NCBI GenBank assembly: GCA_001792895.1
Contig: MARA01000004.1
Span: forward strand, 496,001-560,000
DNA length: 64,000 bases
Direction of reading: 5' to 3'
Origin: Lentinus brumalis
Lineage: Eukaryota; Basidiomycota; Agaricomycetes; Polyporales; Polyporaceae
The position numbers and the translations under genes are program-made. Of the stretch, positions 13,949 through 25,205 are shown piece by piece. The number at the start of each line of letters is the position of its first letter. Position 1 is the first letter of the stretch. The notes beneath the pieces were generated by a model, which was not told the origin of the DNA, ran no database searches, and saw only the letters and a list, made by a program, of their open reading frames with translations.

Positions 13949-16081
13949 ACTGCGGTCACTCGGAGCCCTTCTGAGCCGGCCATGGTGGCCAAGGCGTTTG
14001 ACATCGTCCGTCATTTGGTGAATCGTGGAGTCCGCCTACGTACTGCCGTGGTCTTTGCAGCGGGTAAGTACGTCCCTGCCACTGGCAGGAAACGCATCTG
14101 GCTCCATCGGCTCCTGCAAGTGCGTGATGGAGCCAATGGAGCCCGAGAGTTTGAGTGGCTGTCCGGTGCCTGATGGAGATGGTGATCTCCTGCAGGAGAC
14201 CGGCTGGAGACAAATTGAGACAGATATACCATACAAATGTGCAATGACGCGGGTTGCAGCATATGTATGGCCATCTTGCTCGACTGCGGGTGAGTCCTGC
14301 TGCCACTTACTGATGATTTCACTTGCTTCAAGTCCGCCGGACTAGGGACATGACTTCGGCTGGAGATCGCACCTTCGGCTGGAGCCTCCGGAGACGGCGT
14401 CTCCCGCAGGAGAATTACCTATTTCCTGATGCATGACATAATATGCCATGGTGGTTGGAAAGTTCAAGTACTGCTATTTATGAACTCGGGTTTCCCACGG
14501 ATTTCCCGCTGGACCGCACATGTGTACATGCTCGATTCGATTCTATGTATGTAGGATCGCTGTGCATCCGATTCTATGTATGTAGGATCGCTGTGCATCG
14601 CATCACAGATTTGGCGCGGATATTGCGCCGGATCACCACAGATTACAACGGGTATACAACCGCTTATAAAGGATTATAATGTAGGTAACAATCGTGTATA
14701 CACAATCCATCAAAAGGCCCTTTTAATCGCATGGCGCCGCTTGCAAGCACCGTGCAATCAGTGCAATGATTCCACAACTTGCAATTTTGAACGAGCTCAA
14801 GGTCATTGCGGTCGTTGTAAATTGTTCGTATTAGCCTACCCCGATGCGGTAGGGACTTCCAGACTTATCGTGAACTCGAGCATCGCATAAGAGAAAAGTG
14901 ATTATAATTGTCCTTATCAACGATACAGGCATATAACTACTACAAATAACGAACGGCGAGATCTACGAGAGCAAGGCATAGACTGAGGAAGCCACTTGAT
15001 TGAGCCCAGAGCACCAGACGAAAGTTACAACGGCCGCCAGCCCAGAGCGCCCAGAGCACCAGAGCAAGTCTGGCGTGTGCACGAAGAGAACATAGAACCA
15101 GAAAGCCCCAGAGTAGACAGGTACGTAGTGCCAGCCAGACAGCGCGAGACCCAGACTCCAGTGAACAAGCAACGACGCGCCCTCGCGAAGAGAGCCCGTG
15201 AAGTCGAAGGGCGACGGAAGAGCTTCCAGCCAGCAGTCCCATCGAGTACTTTGACGATGTGACCGTGCGGACGAGGAGGGGACTTGAGCTTGAGGCCTTG
15301 GGGGATAACTTGAAGGGAAGATGTGGAGTGTGTGGTGACAAGGGGAGACGACGACTTGACAACGACGTATGAGCTGTTTCGAGCCCCGCCGAGGAACTGT
15401 ACAGTTCTGATCACGGTTGCCGAGTACGCAACGAATGGAGCGCCAAGCTTCAGAGGACGTCGCAAGCCCGTCGCAAGCAAGGCGGACATTCCGCTGTCTG
15501 GCAAGGACACTGCAAGTGAGATGGAAGTAGTTCGCAAGGGGAGTGCAATCAGCACAACAATCGCGACGGTTACAATCGGTTACAATTGCCGCGGGATATT
15601 TAGCAAGCATTACTAGTCGGTAACAGCGCCCAGTAAGTATTTGATGAGTAATGATCACATATTTAGTACCAAATAACCATGTGCCTTGCAACTTCCGCGC
15701 CGTTTCTGTGATGACTCCAACGACGTTCCGTCAGGCCGCCTAGCGTGGCAGTACCTGCGTTTCTCCATCCGCACGGAGCCAACCCGCCGCCCCTAACACT
15801 GCTGCGAATACACTCTTCGTCTCCAACTGCATACTTGTTAGGTATCGCTGCATATAGCCCAGTTGCATTGAAGGGGCCCGGCCCTAGAAGAAAACCGCGC
15901 GCCGAGTTCCTACTGGTAAGCCTACTCTCCCTCTGCTATCTCCCTCGTAGACCACGCTGACATGCATCATGCGTGGCGCAGCAGCGAGGGAGCTCCACTC
16001 TCCTTGTACTTATACACAAGTGATCAGAACGACAATTCTGGTTGAACCGGCCACGTAGAGCAGGCTGCTCCCCATTACTTA
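13949..16081. other. Gene-poor 2.1-kb stretch, probable decayed DNA
   Basis: No convincing gene. AT-richer blocks around 14640-14950 and 15540-15700 flank a GC-richer part. Low-grade repeated wording occurs (CTTCGGCTGGAG twice near 14355-14385). A 31-bp tandem duplication is listed separately. A basic frame near 14996-15262 has no ATG start or known domain. A first exon of the kinase that follows may lie at its right end. Confidence 0.4.
14539..14600. repeat. 31-bp tandem duplication
   Basis: Two head-to-tail copies of a 31-bp unit, 14539..14569 and 14570..14600. Each contains TTCTATGTATGTAGGATCGC and they appear identical through the unit. It lies in non-coding DNA. Confidence 0.85.
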
Positions 16082-18880
16082 GTGGCCGACGAGCGAGACG
16101 ATCTGAAGAACGCCGAAATGACAGGCAAAGTTCTCTGGTATTCGTTCAGCGAGTTGCAGAAGATGATGGTCCCGCGGCCATCTCCTCACCTCATGCCCTC
16201 CGACGAAGAAGTCCAGACGATTCATGAGGCGCTCGAAGTCCTCCTGCAGAACTATCATGCTCGTGCTCGATTGGCGAACAGGCAGGATGAAGACTACCTC
16301 GCAGAACATTTCGTAAGCGGCTTACATATGTCCACATGTTGCGCCATTGATTGTTGAAGTAGGTCGCAATCCTCAATGAGCATCTCCTCCAGAGCGTTGC
16401 GGGCGCATCCGTCAGAGATGTGGACTACAATACCTTCAAACTATCCTCACCTACACACTCGCTCGAAGGGGAGTCACATACCGCACTGCCTCCGCGGACC
16501 TTCCGCGACACCGTCCCGGGTTGTGTCTTCGGACTCACCTCACACGAGCCCGATCAGATGGACCCGGCTCACAACAAGGCCGATGCGGCTCTATTCGACG
16601 AAGATATCGAGCTCGACGGTCGGCACAAGTGGACGTACCAGCGATTGTTCGTCGACTTCAAGAGCGCGGGAGTGCAGAACGATCCGTTCGGAGACAAAAG
16701 CCTTCGTGATCTTGAACTGGACGCTGTGACGCGAGCAGGAGTGCGCGGTCAGCTCATCGCCTACGCTGACCGCGTATTTTCCTTTCAACATCGCAGCGGC
16801 TTGTTCTCCCTCTGCGTCATCGATCGCGAGTTCAGGTTTATGTGGTGGGACAGGAGCGGAGTTATGGTCTCCGAAAAGGTCGATTACGTCCGGCACACGC
16901 GTCTGCTACTCGAATTCCTGGTTGGCTTCTTGATCCTCGATGATGTCAGTCAAGGCATCGACATGACCGCGGAACTTCTCCTTGAGGGCACCAGCGACTG
17001 GGAGTTCATGAATCTCTTGGCGCGCAACCAAGCGAAGGGGTGCAAGCTGAACGTGCTATCGCACCATCCCGGGACCACGGTGGACCAACAGGAGTTCGCC
17101 GCCGAGCCAAGTCACCAGTCAAATCCCGTCCCCGCCAACTGTTCCTCCCAACATCTTGCCAAACCTTACACGTTCTCGCACGTACTCGAATTGTTTCTGG
17201 CATCCCTCAGTCCGTGGCCTCGTTACCGGTTGAGCATCGGTACCGACACCTTTCTTGTCGGCAGACCACTTCACGAATCTCCTGGATTTTGTGGAGGCGG
17301 CACGCGGGTGTACGTCGCATGGCATGAGCAGGGGTGCAACTTCACTTTCTTGAAGGACACATGGCGTCCATTCTACGAAGGTGTTGAAGCCGAAGGCGAC
17401 GTCCTTGCAAAGCTCAACGATGAGCGTGTGGACAACGTCCCGAGACTCGTGTGTCACGCCGATATCGCCTCTCAGGTGACGGCCACTTCACGGGTATGGA
17501 TGCTTGAGTCGCGAACGAACAAAGAGCGACAGCCGTCCAAGTTGGAGGGAGAGAAAGCTGATCGTGGGGCTGAAGGCGTGTCCACGCGACCAACGAAGAA
17601 GCGCAAGATAGCTGTCCACGAGCCACAGTTCTGCGTACGGCATCTCCGTCATTCCCGCATGGCCGTCTCAGATATCGGCCTCCCACTGTCGGACTTCCGG
17701 GACAGCAAGCAATTGGTCGAGATAGTGCGGGACGCTTACGAAGGTATGTTCTTCTTACTGCCCGGCAGTCTCACTCATTGACGACAGATAAGCCCATCAC
17801 CAGGCTGTTACCCGGTGCAACAAGATCCACCGCGACATCACTGGAGGCAACATTGTCATCGTTCCCCGACTCCTTCGCAACCCACTGTGGCTGACGGACA
17901 AGTCCATTCCCCAATATCATGTCGTCTGGCAAGGAATGCTGAGCGACTGGGAGTCAAGCAAACCGGTTGCCGAATCAGGGGGTCGAGTCAAGATTCCAGC
18001 GAGGCAACCTGAGCGGACTGTAAGTGTTGCGAGCTCTCAGATGTACCGTGAAGTTGACTGGATCCGCCAGGGCACGTGGATGTACATGCCGCTGACGGTT
18101 CAGCAGGATCCGATGCATGTGGTGGACATTGCAGACGAGACGGAGTCGTTCTTCCATGTTCTCCTGCACACCGCTCTGGAGTACGTGCAGCTCACACCCG
18201 AGAATACCGCTCGGATGTTAGTGAGTGAGTATTTCCACAGCTTCGTCACCGAAAATGGCGTGCGGATTGGTGGCGGGGTGAAGCAAACGGTGTTAAAAGC
18301 GGGCACGCTCTCTGCGTACACGTACGCCCCGGCAAGCCTATCATCTTCGGCACACATGAGGCACCCAACGCCGTCCTCAACACACTCGTCTCCACACTCC
18401 TCCGAATGTTCAGCGCCCGGTACGCAGTACTCGATTATGAGAGCCATAGGCGTCGCTCGGTGAAAACGACGGAAGCCGATTCTAAGCGTTCACCATCCCA
18501 CTGCGCTCATGAGTCCGATTCGTCGTCTTCGTCACAACCTCCCATGGACGGCTCAGCACGGTCCCCGTCATCGCCGTCTGCGCCGTCTGGAGGCAGCCAG
18601 TCTCCTACACGTCAAGAGTGGTACGAAGACGTTGACCGTCTCCCCGCCGCAGGATACGTCCCGCCACCACTGATTGAACACGACCCCGCCGGCTGGATTT
18701 CATCGGTGCCAGAACCGTCCCAGGAAATTAGGGAGATCGCCGAGAAGCTCACGACGCACGAGGAGGTTCGCAACATTCTGTTGGCGATGACGGCGATGGA
18801 ACCTTATGTCTCGAAGTGGCCCGCCAACGATAGGAAGAAGGGCAACGTCGTCTACTCTGCCTTCGAAACCCTTCATTGAG
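16082..18880 (+). CDS. FunK1-type fungal protein kinase
   Basis: Multi-exon gene, about 850 aa. Kinase features are in the second half: CNKIHRDITGGNIVIV supplies the catalytic HRD and the metal-binding Asn, and the DFG equivalent reads SDWE, as in many FunK1 proteins; PERT/GTWMYM follows across an intron (GTAAGT...CGCCAG). The stretch DAYEAHHQAVTRC is restored by splicing GAAG to CCCATC across 17743-17795. The N-terminal half (SPTHSLEGESH onward) has the long FunK1 pre-kinase region. FunK1 kinases (Pkinase_fungal) are expanded in multicellular mushrooms and their substrates are unknown. The true start is not seen: an in-frame stop lies just upstream and codon 16082 is GTG, so a short first exon probably joins at TTAG near 16081. 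Near the end another frame stays open to TAG at 18983-18985 and ends CKRKRG, so the 3' frame is uncertain. Confidence 0.85.
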
Positions 18881-19108
18881 GCAGTCTCGGCTCCTGATGC
18901 TTCTTCAACGGCGTCGAGTACTGTCGCTGTCGTCCCTGGCAGCACCGGTCAGACGCAGACAGGGTGTAAGCGCAAGCGGGGATAGCGTTCTTCCCTGATC
19001 GCTAGCGAGTTGTATTTGCTGGTAACACATCTCATCAATGTGCTATACTGGTAGCCTGCTCAATCGGAATCAGCACTGCTACAATTTGGTATTACATCGC
19101 CTGTAGTA

Positions 19109-21843
19109 CTATGCATCGTATACATTCTTCATCTTGTACATCTTCGTCTCGACAGGGGTGACCACCTCACCCTCTCCATACACCTTCCTCACCTTGTACA
19201 TCTTCGTCTCTACGGGCGTGTCAGACGCAGACGGAGCGGACGCAGAGGGTGCGGCCACAGCCTTCTTGCTCTCTTTCTTGCCACCCTCGGCAGGCGTCGC
19301 GGTGCCAGTCTGCACGCCAGCCTTGCTCGCGATGCTCGCAGCACGCCCATCCGGGATGTGGATGAACTCGTAGCGGCCGTCGACGACACCATCAAAGATG
19401 TAATATCCCTTGCGCTCGAACTGGATGATGTCGCCCTTCTTGAGCTCCTTGATGTTCGCGTCCGCATACGCCTCGTCGCGGAATTCAGTCACGGGCGTGA
19501 CGAAGTCCTTGACGTCGTCGTTCTCCTCGAGCTTCTTCTTCGTGATCAGATAGTCGTAGTCGAGGAGCGTCGCGTCGACGAGTGTGTGTGGGCCCGTCGG
19601 CTGCGAGAGCCAGGTGATCTTCTTCTTGGTCTTGCGGAAGTCGCCCTCGAGGTGGAGCTCCATCTCGATGGCGGTGACGATTCCGGACTCGTTCGTGGTC
19701 TTGGACCGAACGATGGCATTCCCCCAGTCCATGAGCGTGACCTGGCGAGCAACAGGTCAGAGATTGTTCAAGCGGGATCACGCGTGACATACCTCCTCCT
19801 GGTCGTCGAAAGAGATTGCGTCCTCCTGCTCGATGAAGATCTGGGATGAATAGACGGTCTTCTTCTCGCCCACCTCGGGGTTCTTCTTGTGCTTGGGCAA
19901 GGTTTTCACCTCGGGCTCAGCAGGACCGCCCTTGATCGTAACGGGGACACTGCACGTATAATCAGCCTCAACAAGCCCTTCGTCGATCCGCAAAAACCTC
20001 ACATGTTCGTCTTGGAGAGTGCCCAGAATCGAGGCGCAATCGGGTCAATGACCTTTTTGTTCATGCTCCACAACGAGTCCCACTCCAGAGAAACAATCGC
20101 CTGCGAAGGGCCTTGCGCGAGCATGAACTGGCGCAGAGCCTCTACAGTGAGGCCACGGCGGCGAATACCACGCACGGTGGGGAAACGCGGGTCGTCCCAT
20201 CCGCGCACAAGGCCGGTGTCGACGAACCAGTGGAGCTTGCGCTTGGAGAGGAGCGTATAGATGAAGTTGAGACGACTGTGGCAAACTTCAGCATCGAGCA
20301 CAGCTCTAGATCAATGACCGTGCCCTCACCTGAAGTCCCAGATGTGTACCGGACGGAGGTTGAGAGCCTCGATCATCCACTGATACTGCGGGTTACGATC
20401 ACGGTACTCGTTTGTACGGAGCGCATGAGTGACGCCTTCGAGCGAATCCACGATGGGACATGCGAAGTCATACGTCGGGTACACCTTCCACTTTGAGCTA
20501 GGTGATGGGTTAATTGTAGACCAGGCTCCTGAAGGAGATCAAGTACCTACCCCGTGCGATGGTGAGGAAGAAGGTTTGTGCGGTAGATGACGGGGTCGCG
20601 CATGGCCTTGTTAGGGTTGTCCACGCTCATCTTCGCCCGAATGCACCACCGGATGCCCTCCTCGGTCCCTTTAGTCATCTCCTCGAAGTGCTTCAGGTTG
20701 TCCTCCACGCTGTCGTCACGGTGCTTGGACGCGATGCCCTCCATACGCTCGTGACGCATCTGCTCTTGCGGAGTGTCGTCGGCGTAGGCCTTGCCGATCT
20801 TGATCATCTGCAGCCCATACTCATAGAGCTGATCGAAGTAGTCTGATGTATGGGTGACCTTGTCTCCGTGAACGTCGAGGAGAGCAAGATCCTCCAGGAT
20901 CGTCTCTTCGAACTCGGTCTGTACAGCAGTGTCAGGGTCAGACACGCAACATGCCAATCTCGGGCGCAACGCACCCTCTCTTTTGTGGGATTGGTATCAT
21001 CGAAACGGATGATCATCTTGCCCTTGTACATCTTGGCGAAGTACTGGTTCAGCATCGCCGCTTTGGCATGACCGATGTGCAGGTAGCCACTGGGCTCAGG
21101 CGGGAATCGAGTCACCACCTCGCCTTCTTTCGCATTCTGCAAGCCGAGTGCGAAGGAAGCGGCAGTCTTGTTCGACCGCGCCTTCGCAGACTTGGCCTCT
21201 GCCGGGATGTCAGCGTGCGCTTTGGCCATGTACGAAGCGATGCGTACCGGCGAGACTGGCAATGGCAAGCTGTGTGGACTCGAGCGACTCAAGGTGCGAG
21301 AACCAGCGAAGGAGGTGAGGATGCTTGTTGTTCTTCAGCAGACCGACAATCTTGACGCTGCCTGCATTACCGGAGGAAGGTCAGCACCGCGTTCACACTG
21401 GCAGTGCAATGGGCGAACGGACCTTTCAGTGCGCCCCAAACCATCCAGTCGGCCGCTGTGATGTCGTGCCCGACGAGGAATGTTCTGTACGCAAGGTGGT
21501 CGTCCAAAGTGTCAAGCGCAGCGGTAATTTCGGGGAAGGCGGTTACGGTGGGCAGTGTCTTCGCCAATGCGAAGTATGCCGACGTCTGCATCGCCATTAG
21601 CGCGACGCACATTCGGACATATGCGACACATACCTTTGCACTGTCATCTGACAAGCCGCCTGCCTTCGCCAACGTCTGTACGATCTCGTCCTCCGCTGTG
21701 ACCTTGGATCCGTCAAGCTCGAGCGTAACACCGGTCGCGGCAGTGTCGAAGTTGAGCGTTGCTTTGCCTGTGTAGCTCGCGGTGGCGGTAGCTGCCCAGG
21801 GAAAGGGCGCGGCCGCAGGAGACAGAGTCAGCACACCTGCCAT
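19109..21843 (-). CDS. GUS1: Cytosolic glutamyl-tRNA synthetase
   Basis: Multi-exon gene, ATG at 21843 and stop at 19109. An N-terminal GST-like domain (from [11 protein letters not shown], with [13 protein letters not shown]) precedes the class I catalytic core. The HIGH signature is in [20 protein letters not shown] and the KMSKS-like motif is [17 protein letters not shown] and [20 protein letters not shown] are GlxRS class hallmarks. The C-terminal beta-barrel domains bind the anticodon. The enzyme charges tRNA-Glu with glutamate for cytosolic translation; in yeast its GST-like domain docks on Arc1. The last 40 residues hold a short tandem repeat, [15 protein letters not shown] then [16 protein letters not shown], after an Ala/Ser-rich linker, which is an addition relative to the core enzyme. 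Confidence 0.94.
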
Positions 21844-22149
21844 GATGATGGTAGAAGCAAGAGAGCAGGTCTCTTCAAAACTCTGTGACTCCCGCAGACT
21901 CCGAGTCGATAGTAGATCAGATGTTTAACGTATAAGATTAGATTAGATTGCTAGAAGGCTGTGCTCTCCATCTACACCGAGCGCTCCGAACTTTCGAAAG
22001 GTTCAACTCGTATTGCGATGACCACCGCAACACTTGTCAAATTCTTCTTCGCGGACATATATGCACAGCCTTGTCTCCAGGATAGCTATATACTCTGACA
22101 TAGAGACACATCGGAACTTACTACTCCACTCAGACACACACCTCCTACG
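21844..22149. promoter_or_regulatory. Divergent promoter region, GUS1 and metallophosphoesterase
   Basis: 306 bp between divergent start codons. The sequence is AT-richer near 21930-21960 and 22075-22100 (GATAGCTATATACTC). No firm element was identified. Confidence 0.35.
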
Positions 22150-23171
22150 ATGCCAGCGGATCCTTCAATAGATACTTGGACCGCTGTGGTTTACGACTCA
22201 TACGACATCACCCACCCACCCCGTCATCCAGGGACCGGCTGGACCCGCTTTGTCTGTATATCTGACAACCACTCCTTTGTTTTCCCCGTGCCTCCCGGCG
22301 ACGTCCTGCTGCACTCTGGCGACCTGAGCCGTCATGGAACTCTCAAGGATCTCGAGGTCACGCTGAACTGGATGAAGTCACTACCACATGCTGCGAAATT
22401 GTAAGTTGCTTGTATACTTTCATCACACAAGGGGCTGATGTCAGAATAGTTTTATTGCTGGTAATCACGACGTGCGTCTTGCCTCACGACCTCCGATATA
22501 CCAAGACTTATTCTGAGGCCATGGCATAGCTTGTCCTCGACCGTAATTATGAGCAAGGCGGTTCCATGCGCACCTACAAGCCCTTGGATGTCAAAGATAA
22601 GGTATGATGGGAAGCTACCTTCTCAGAGTGATATTGATGAGGCTATAGGACTTAGTAGCCGCTCGCAAGCTCGTACGCAGTAAGGAACTGCGGAAAGCGG
22701 GGATGATTTATCTAGAGCACGAGGTCACCACATACACCTCACCGACCGGCAAGGCATACACGATCTACGGCTCCCCTGTGAGTATCCCAGCTTTGAACTG
22801 AAGTCATATCTGACGTTCGCTTCCAGGCTGCGCCGTTCTTTTCGATAGGTGCATTCCAGTACAAGGAAGGCGACGGCAAGGCAATCTATGACCGCATACC
22901 GGCATCCACGGATATTCTCATGACACATACACCGCCCTTCGGTATCTGCGACGTGACCAAACGCAAGAAGCACGCCGGCTGTGCTGAACTCGCCGACCGT
23001 CTCACGCACGAGGATTTGCAGAGATGCAGACTCCACGTTTACGGACACATTCATGAGGGACACGGGGCAGCTGCTGTCGCGCAGTCGCCGGAGAATCCCA
23101 GCGGGAGGATATCTGTCAACGCTGCACTGCCAAACAAGCCTCTCGCTATCATAGTTGATCTCAAGGACTGA
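22150..23171 (+). CDS. Calcineurin-like metallophosphoesterase (MPPED/239FB-like)
   Basis: Multi-exon gene with ATG at 22150 and TGA at 23169-23171. Metal-ligand motifs appear in the correct order: VCISDNHS (D-x-H), LLHSGDLS (GD), FIAGNHD (GNHD, rebuilt across an intron), MTHTPPFG (H) and YGHIHEGHG (GHxH). This spacing is that of MPPED1/2-type phosphodiesterases. The first motif has Asn where many homologues have Thr between Asp and His; the ligands themselves are kept. No signal peptide is seen, so a cytosolic enzyme is likely. The natural substrate is not evident. Introns are short, with acceptors AATAG before FIAGNHD and CATAG before LVLDRNYEQ. Confidence 0.9.
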
Positions 23172-23626
23172 CTGCTAGATATAGGATACTGAGTCATATA
23201 TACCCACTGTACTCATACACATCGCCTCATATACCCCGTTCGAACAGGTGCTCAGCACTGCCGTGGGCACTTACCAAATGCAAGAGCGTTACTTTCCTCT
23301 TGTTTCTCTTAGTGCCTGATTACAGCTTGTTTCTCTCCGCCCGTGCGGCTTGTCTGTGCTGCGGCCAGCATGTACCGCATCACCGCAATAGCAAGCAGCG
23401 GTTCGGTAAACCTCTAATCTAGATCCACTACCGGCAACACCCGTGGACTGGCGAACAGCGCCTGGCTACAGCGCCGGCCTCGTACATCTCTACTCACAAC
23501 GTCCAACACGCTTTGCCCAGATCCCAATCCCATCGGTGCATACCCATATTGCCGCGAAGTACGATACCCTATCCTGGTGATCACTCTAGACGACAGATAA
23601 CACCACCCATCCTACGAGTACCGACG
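23172..23626. other. Intergenic, no gene seen
   Basis: 455 bp between two genes on the + strand: the 3' region of the phosphoesterase and the promoter of the F-box-like gene. No element was recognised. Confidence 0.35.
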
Positions 23627-24623
23627 ATGGATACACTTCCCGTTGAACTCATCACACGCATATCGTTCCTAGCCTGCACAGACGGTGGTTTGACCGCATG
23701 CTCGCTCTCACGTGTGTGCAGATTTGTCCGCGCCGCGGCCTGCCCCGCTCGCTACTACTCCGTTTCATTCGACGGGGCTTCCCTCCTTCCGCTGAGATCG
23801 TTTCTCTCGGTTTACCAAGCGGAACAGGCAGGCAAGCCCAGGGTCCACCACCTCTTCATATCGACATTCCCACTGAGAGGCGGAGAGCTCACGCCCATCT
23901 TGCACTCTCCAGAAGAATACACCTCTGAGGTCGGTACACTGTTGCGCACGGTCTCTCCCGCCCTGGAGACTCTGACGTGCATCGGTTTCCGACGGTCGAT
24001 CCCCGATCTCGTCGCCCTCGGTACAGTATTCCCTGTACTAGAGGAGTTGACGATTTGTGACATGCCGAACCCCCATCGTCTGGACCTCCATGTCCCTGAT
24101 GTCTCCCGGCCGCTCTTCCCCGCCTTGCGGATGCTACACAAGTGGAACCGATCCATAGAACCCTGGTGGTCAGCCCATGCTCCAGGTCTCACCCACATCC
24201 GTATATCAGAGCTCCTCCCACACGACTTTGCGCTCGGTCCTCTCCCTGACGGCAGCGGTACGTTTCTGCTGTCCACTTTCTCCGGTTTAGGCTGAGTGCG
24301 TCATTTCTGCAGCATACCACTGTCTTAAGCAACTCATCCTGCAACCCAGGATACGAGATGTCAACGTTCCGTTCCGCGCGGCCAGTTTCTTCTGGAACCC
24401 GTCGAGCGCTACGGACCGGGTGCCCTTGTGTATCCTTCCCCTGGAGCAGGGCGCGCACCGCTCGACGGCCCAGTTCAAGCGGTGCCATCGCACATCGCGC
24501 AGGCAGTGGGTTGCACGCCTCGAAGGACAGCCGGGCTGCTGGGGTCTCCCCGTGCTCGATGTCAACGCAAAGATACCGAACGTCTTAGAAATTTTGGGTT
24601 GGAAGGACATCGTCCCATATTGA
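23627..24623 (+). CDS. F-box-like protein, copy 1
   Basis: Two exons (23627..24257 and 24313..24623; 942 nt, 313 aa). The N-terminus MDTLPVELITRISFLACTDG has the L-P-x-E-L-x-x-x-I spacing of F-box-like domains, followed by a Cys-Ser-Leu region like that of many basidiomycete F-box/LRR-like proteins. Leucine-rich stretches such as LETLTCIGF, LEELTICDM and LTHIRISEL suggest degenerate LRRs for target binding in an SCF ubiquitin ligase. It is a paralogue of the gene at 31467-32650, with the same N-terminus, the same PLFPAL-L-LH pattern and an intron at the same place after the LTHIRIS block. The C-terminus NVLEILGWKDIVPY differs. The targets are unknown. Confidence 0.75.
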
Positions 24624-25205
24624 GATTCATTGCACTACCGCATGCTCCCGGTGACGGCGACACTGGTATGTCTCCATTGCGATGACTCCACTGAAAGTGT
24701 TGAGCCCTTGTGCACAGGACAAAGAGCGACCGCACTCCGTACGCCCACAGTAAGTCATAGAAAACGCGCTCAAGTCCAAGACGGCCTGAGGCGAGACTGC
24801 AGTACAGCACTAATATGCCACAAAATATGTAGAGCTACACCCGGGAGTAATCGATTCGTGAGCAATGTGTAGGGATATAGTGTGTGCTGCTGCCCGGTGC
24901 TGACCATCGTAGGTGCAGATGCGTAGGGGTTGCGGCTGAACTTCGCGAAGCCTGAGCGGGGGAGCATGGGGCCGGTTGTGCCGAACTGTCTGTTCATGAT
25001 GCCGTCCAGAGAAGTTCTTGTCCGGTCATCGAGGAGTGGAAATGAAAAGGCGACTCACCGTCAGCACAGAACGGTATCTCGGCTACGGTCTTTGCATTCG
25101 AAGACCCGTCTTACAGCGAACCGCGACGGATATCATGGATATCAAGAAACCAGTAGATGATACAAGAAATGATAGATACATGTTTTGCTGTTACACCGAT
25201 TTGCT
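24624..25205. other. Intergenic between convergent genes, no gene seen
   Basis: About 0.6 kb between the F-box-like stop and the LEU4 stop, so it should hold two 3' ends. No coding or repeat signal. Confidence 0.35.

Noticed and set aside
14963..15691. Minus-strand open frame of 242 codons in the gene-poor stretch
   Set aside because: No domain, biased Cys/Ser/Trp composition, overlapping frames on both strands and no intron structure; likely chance.
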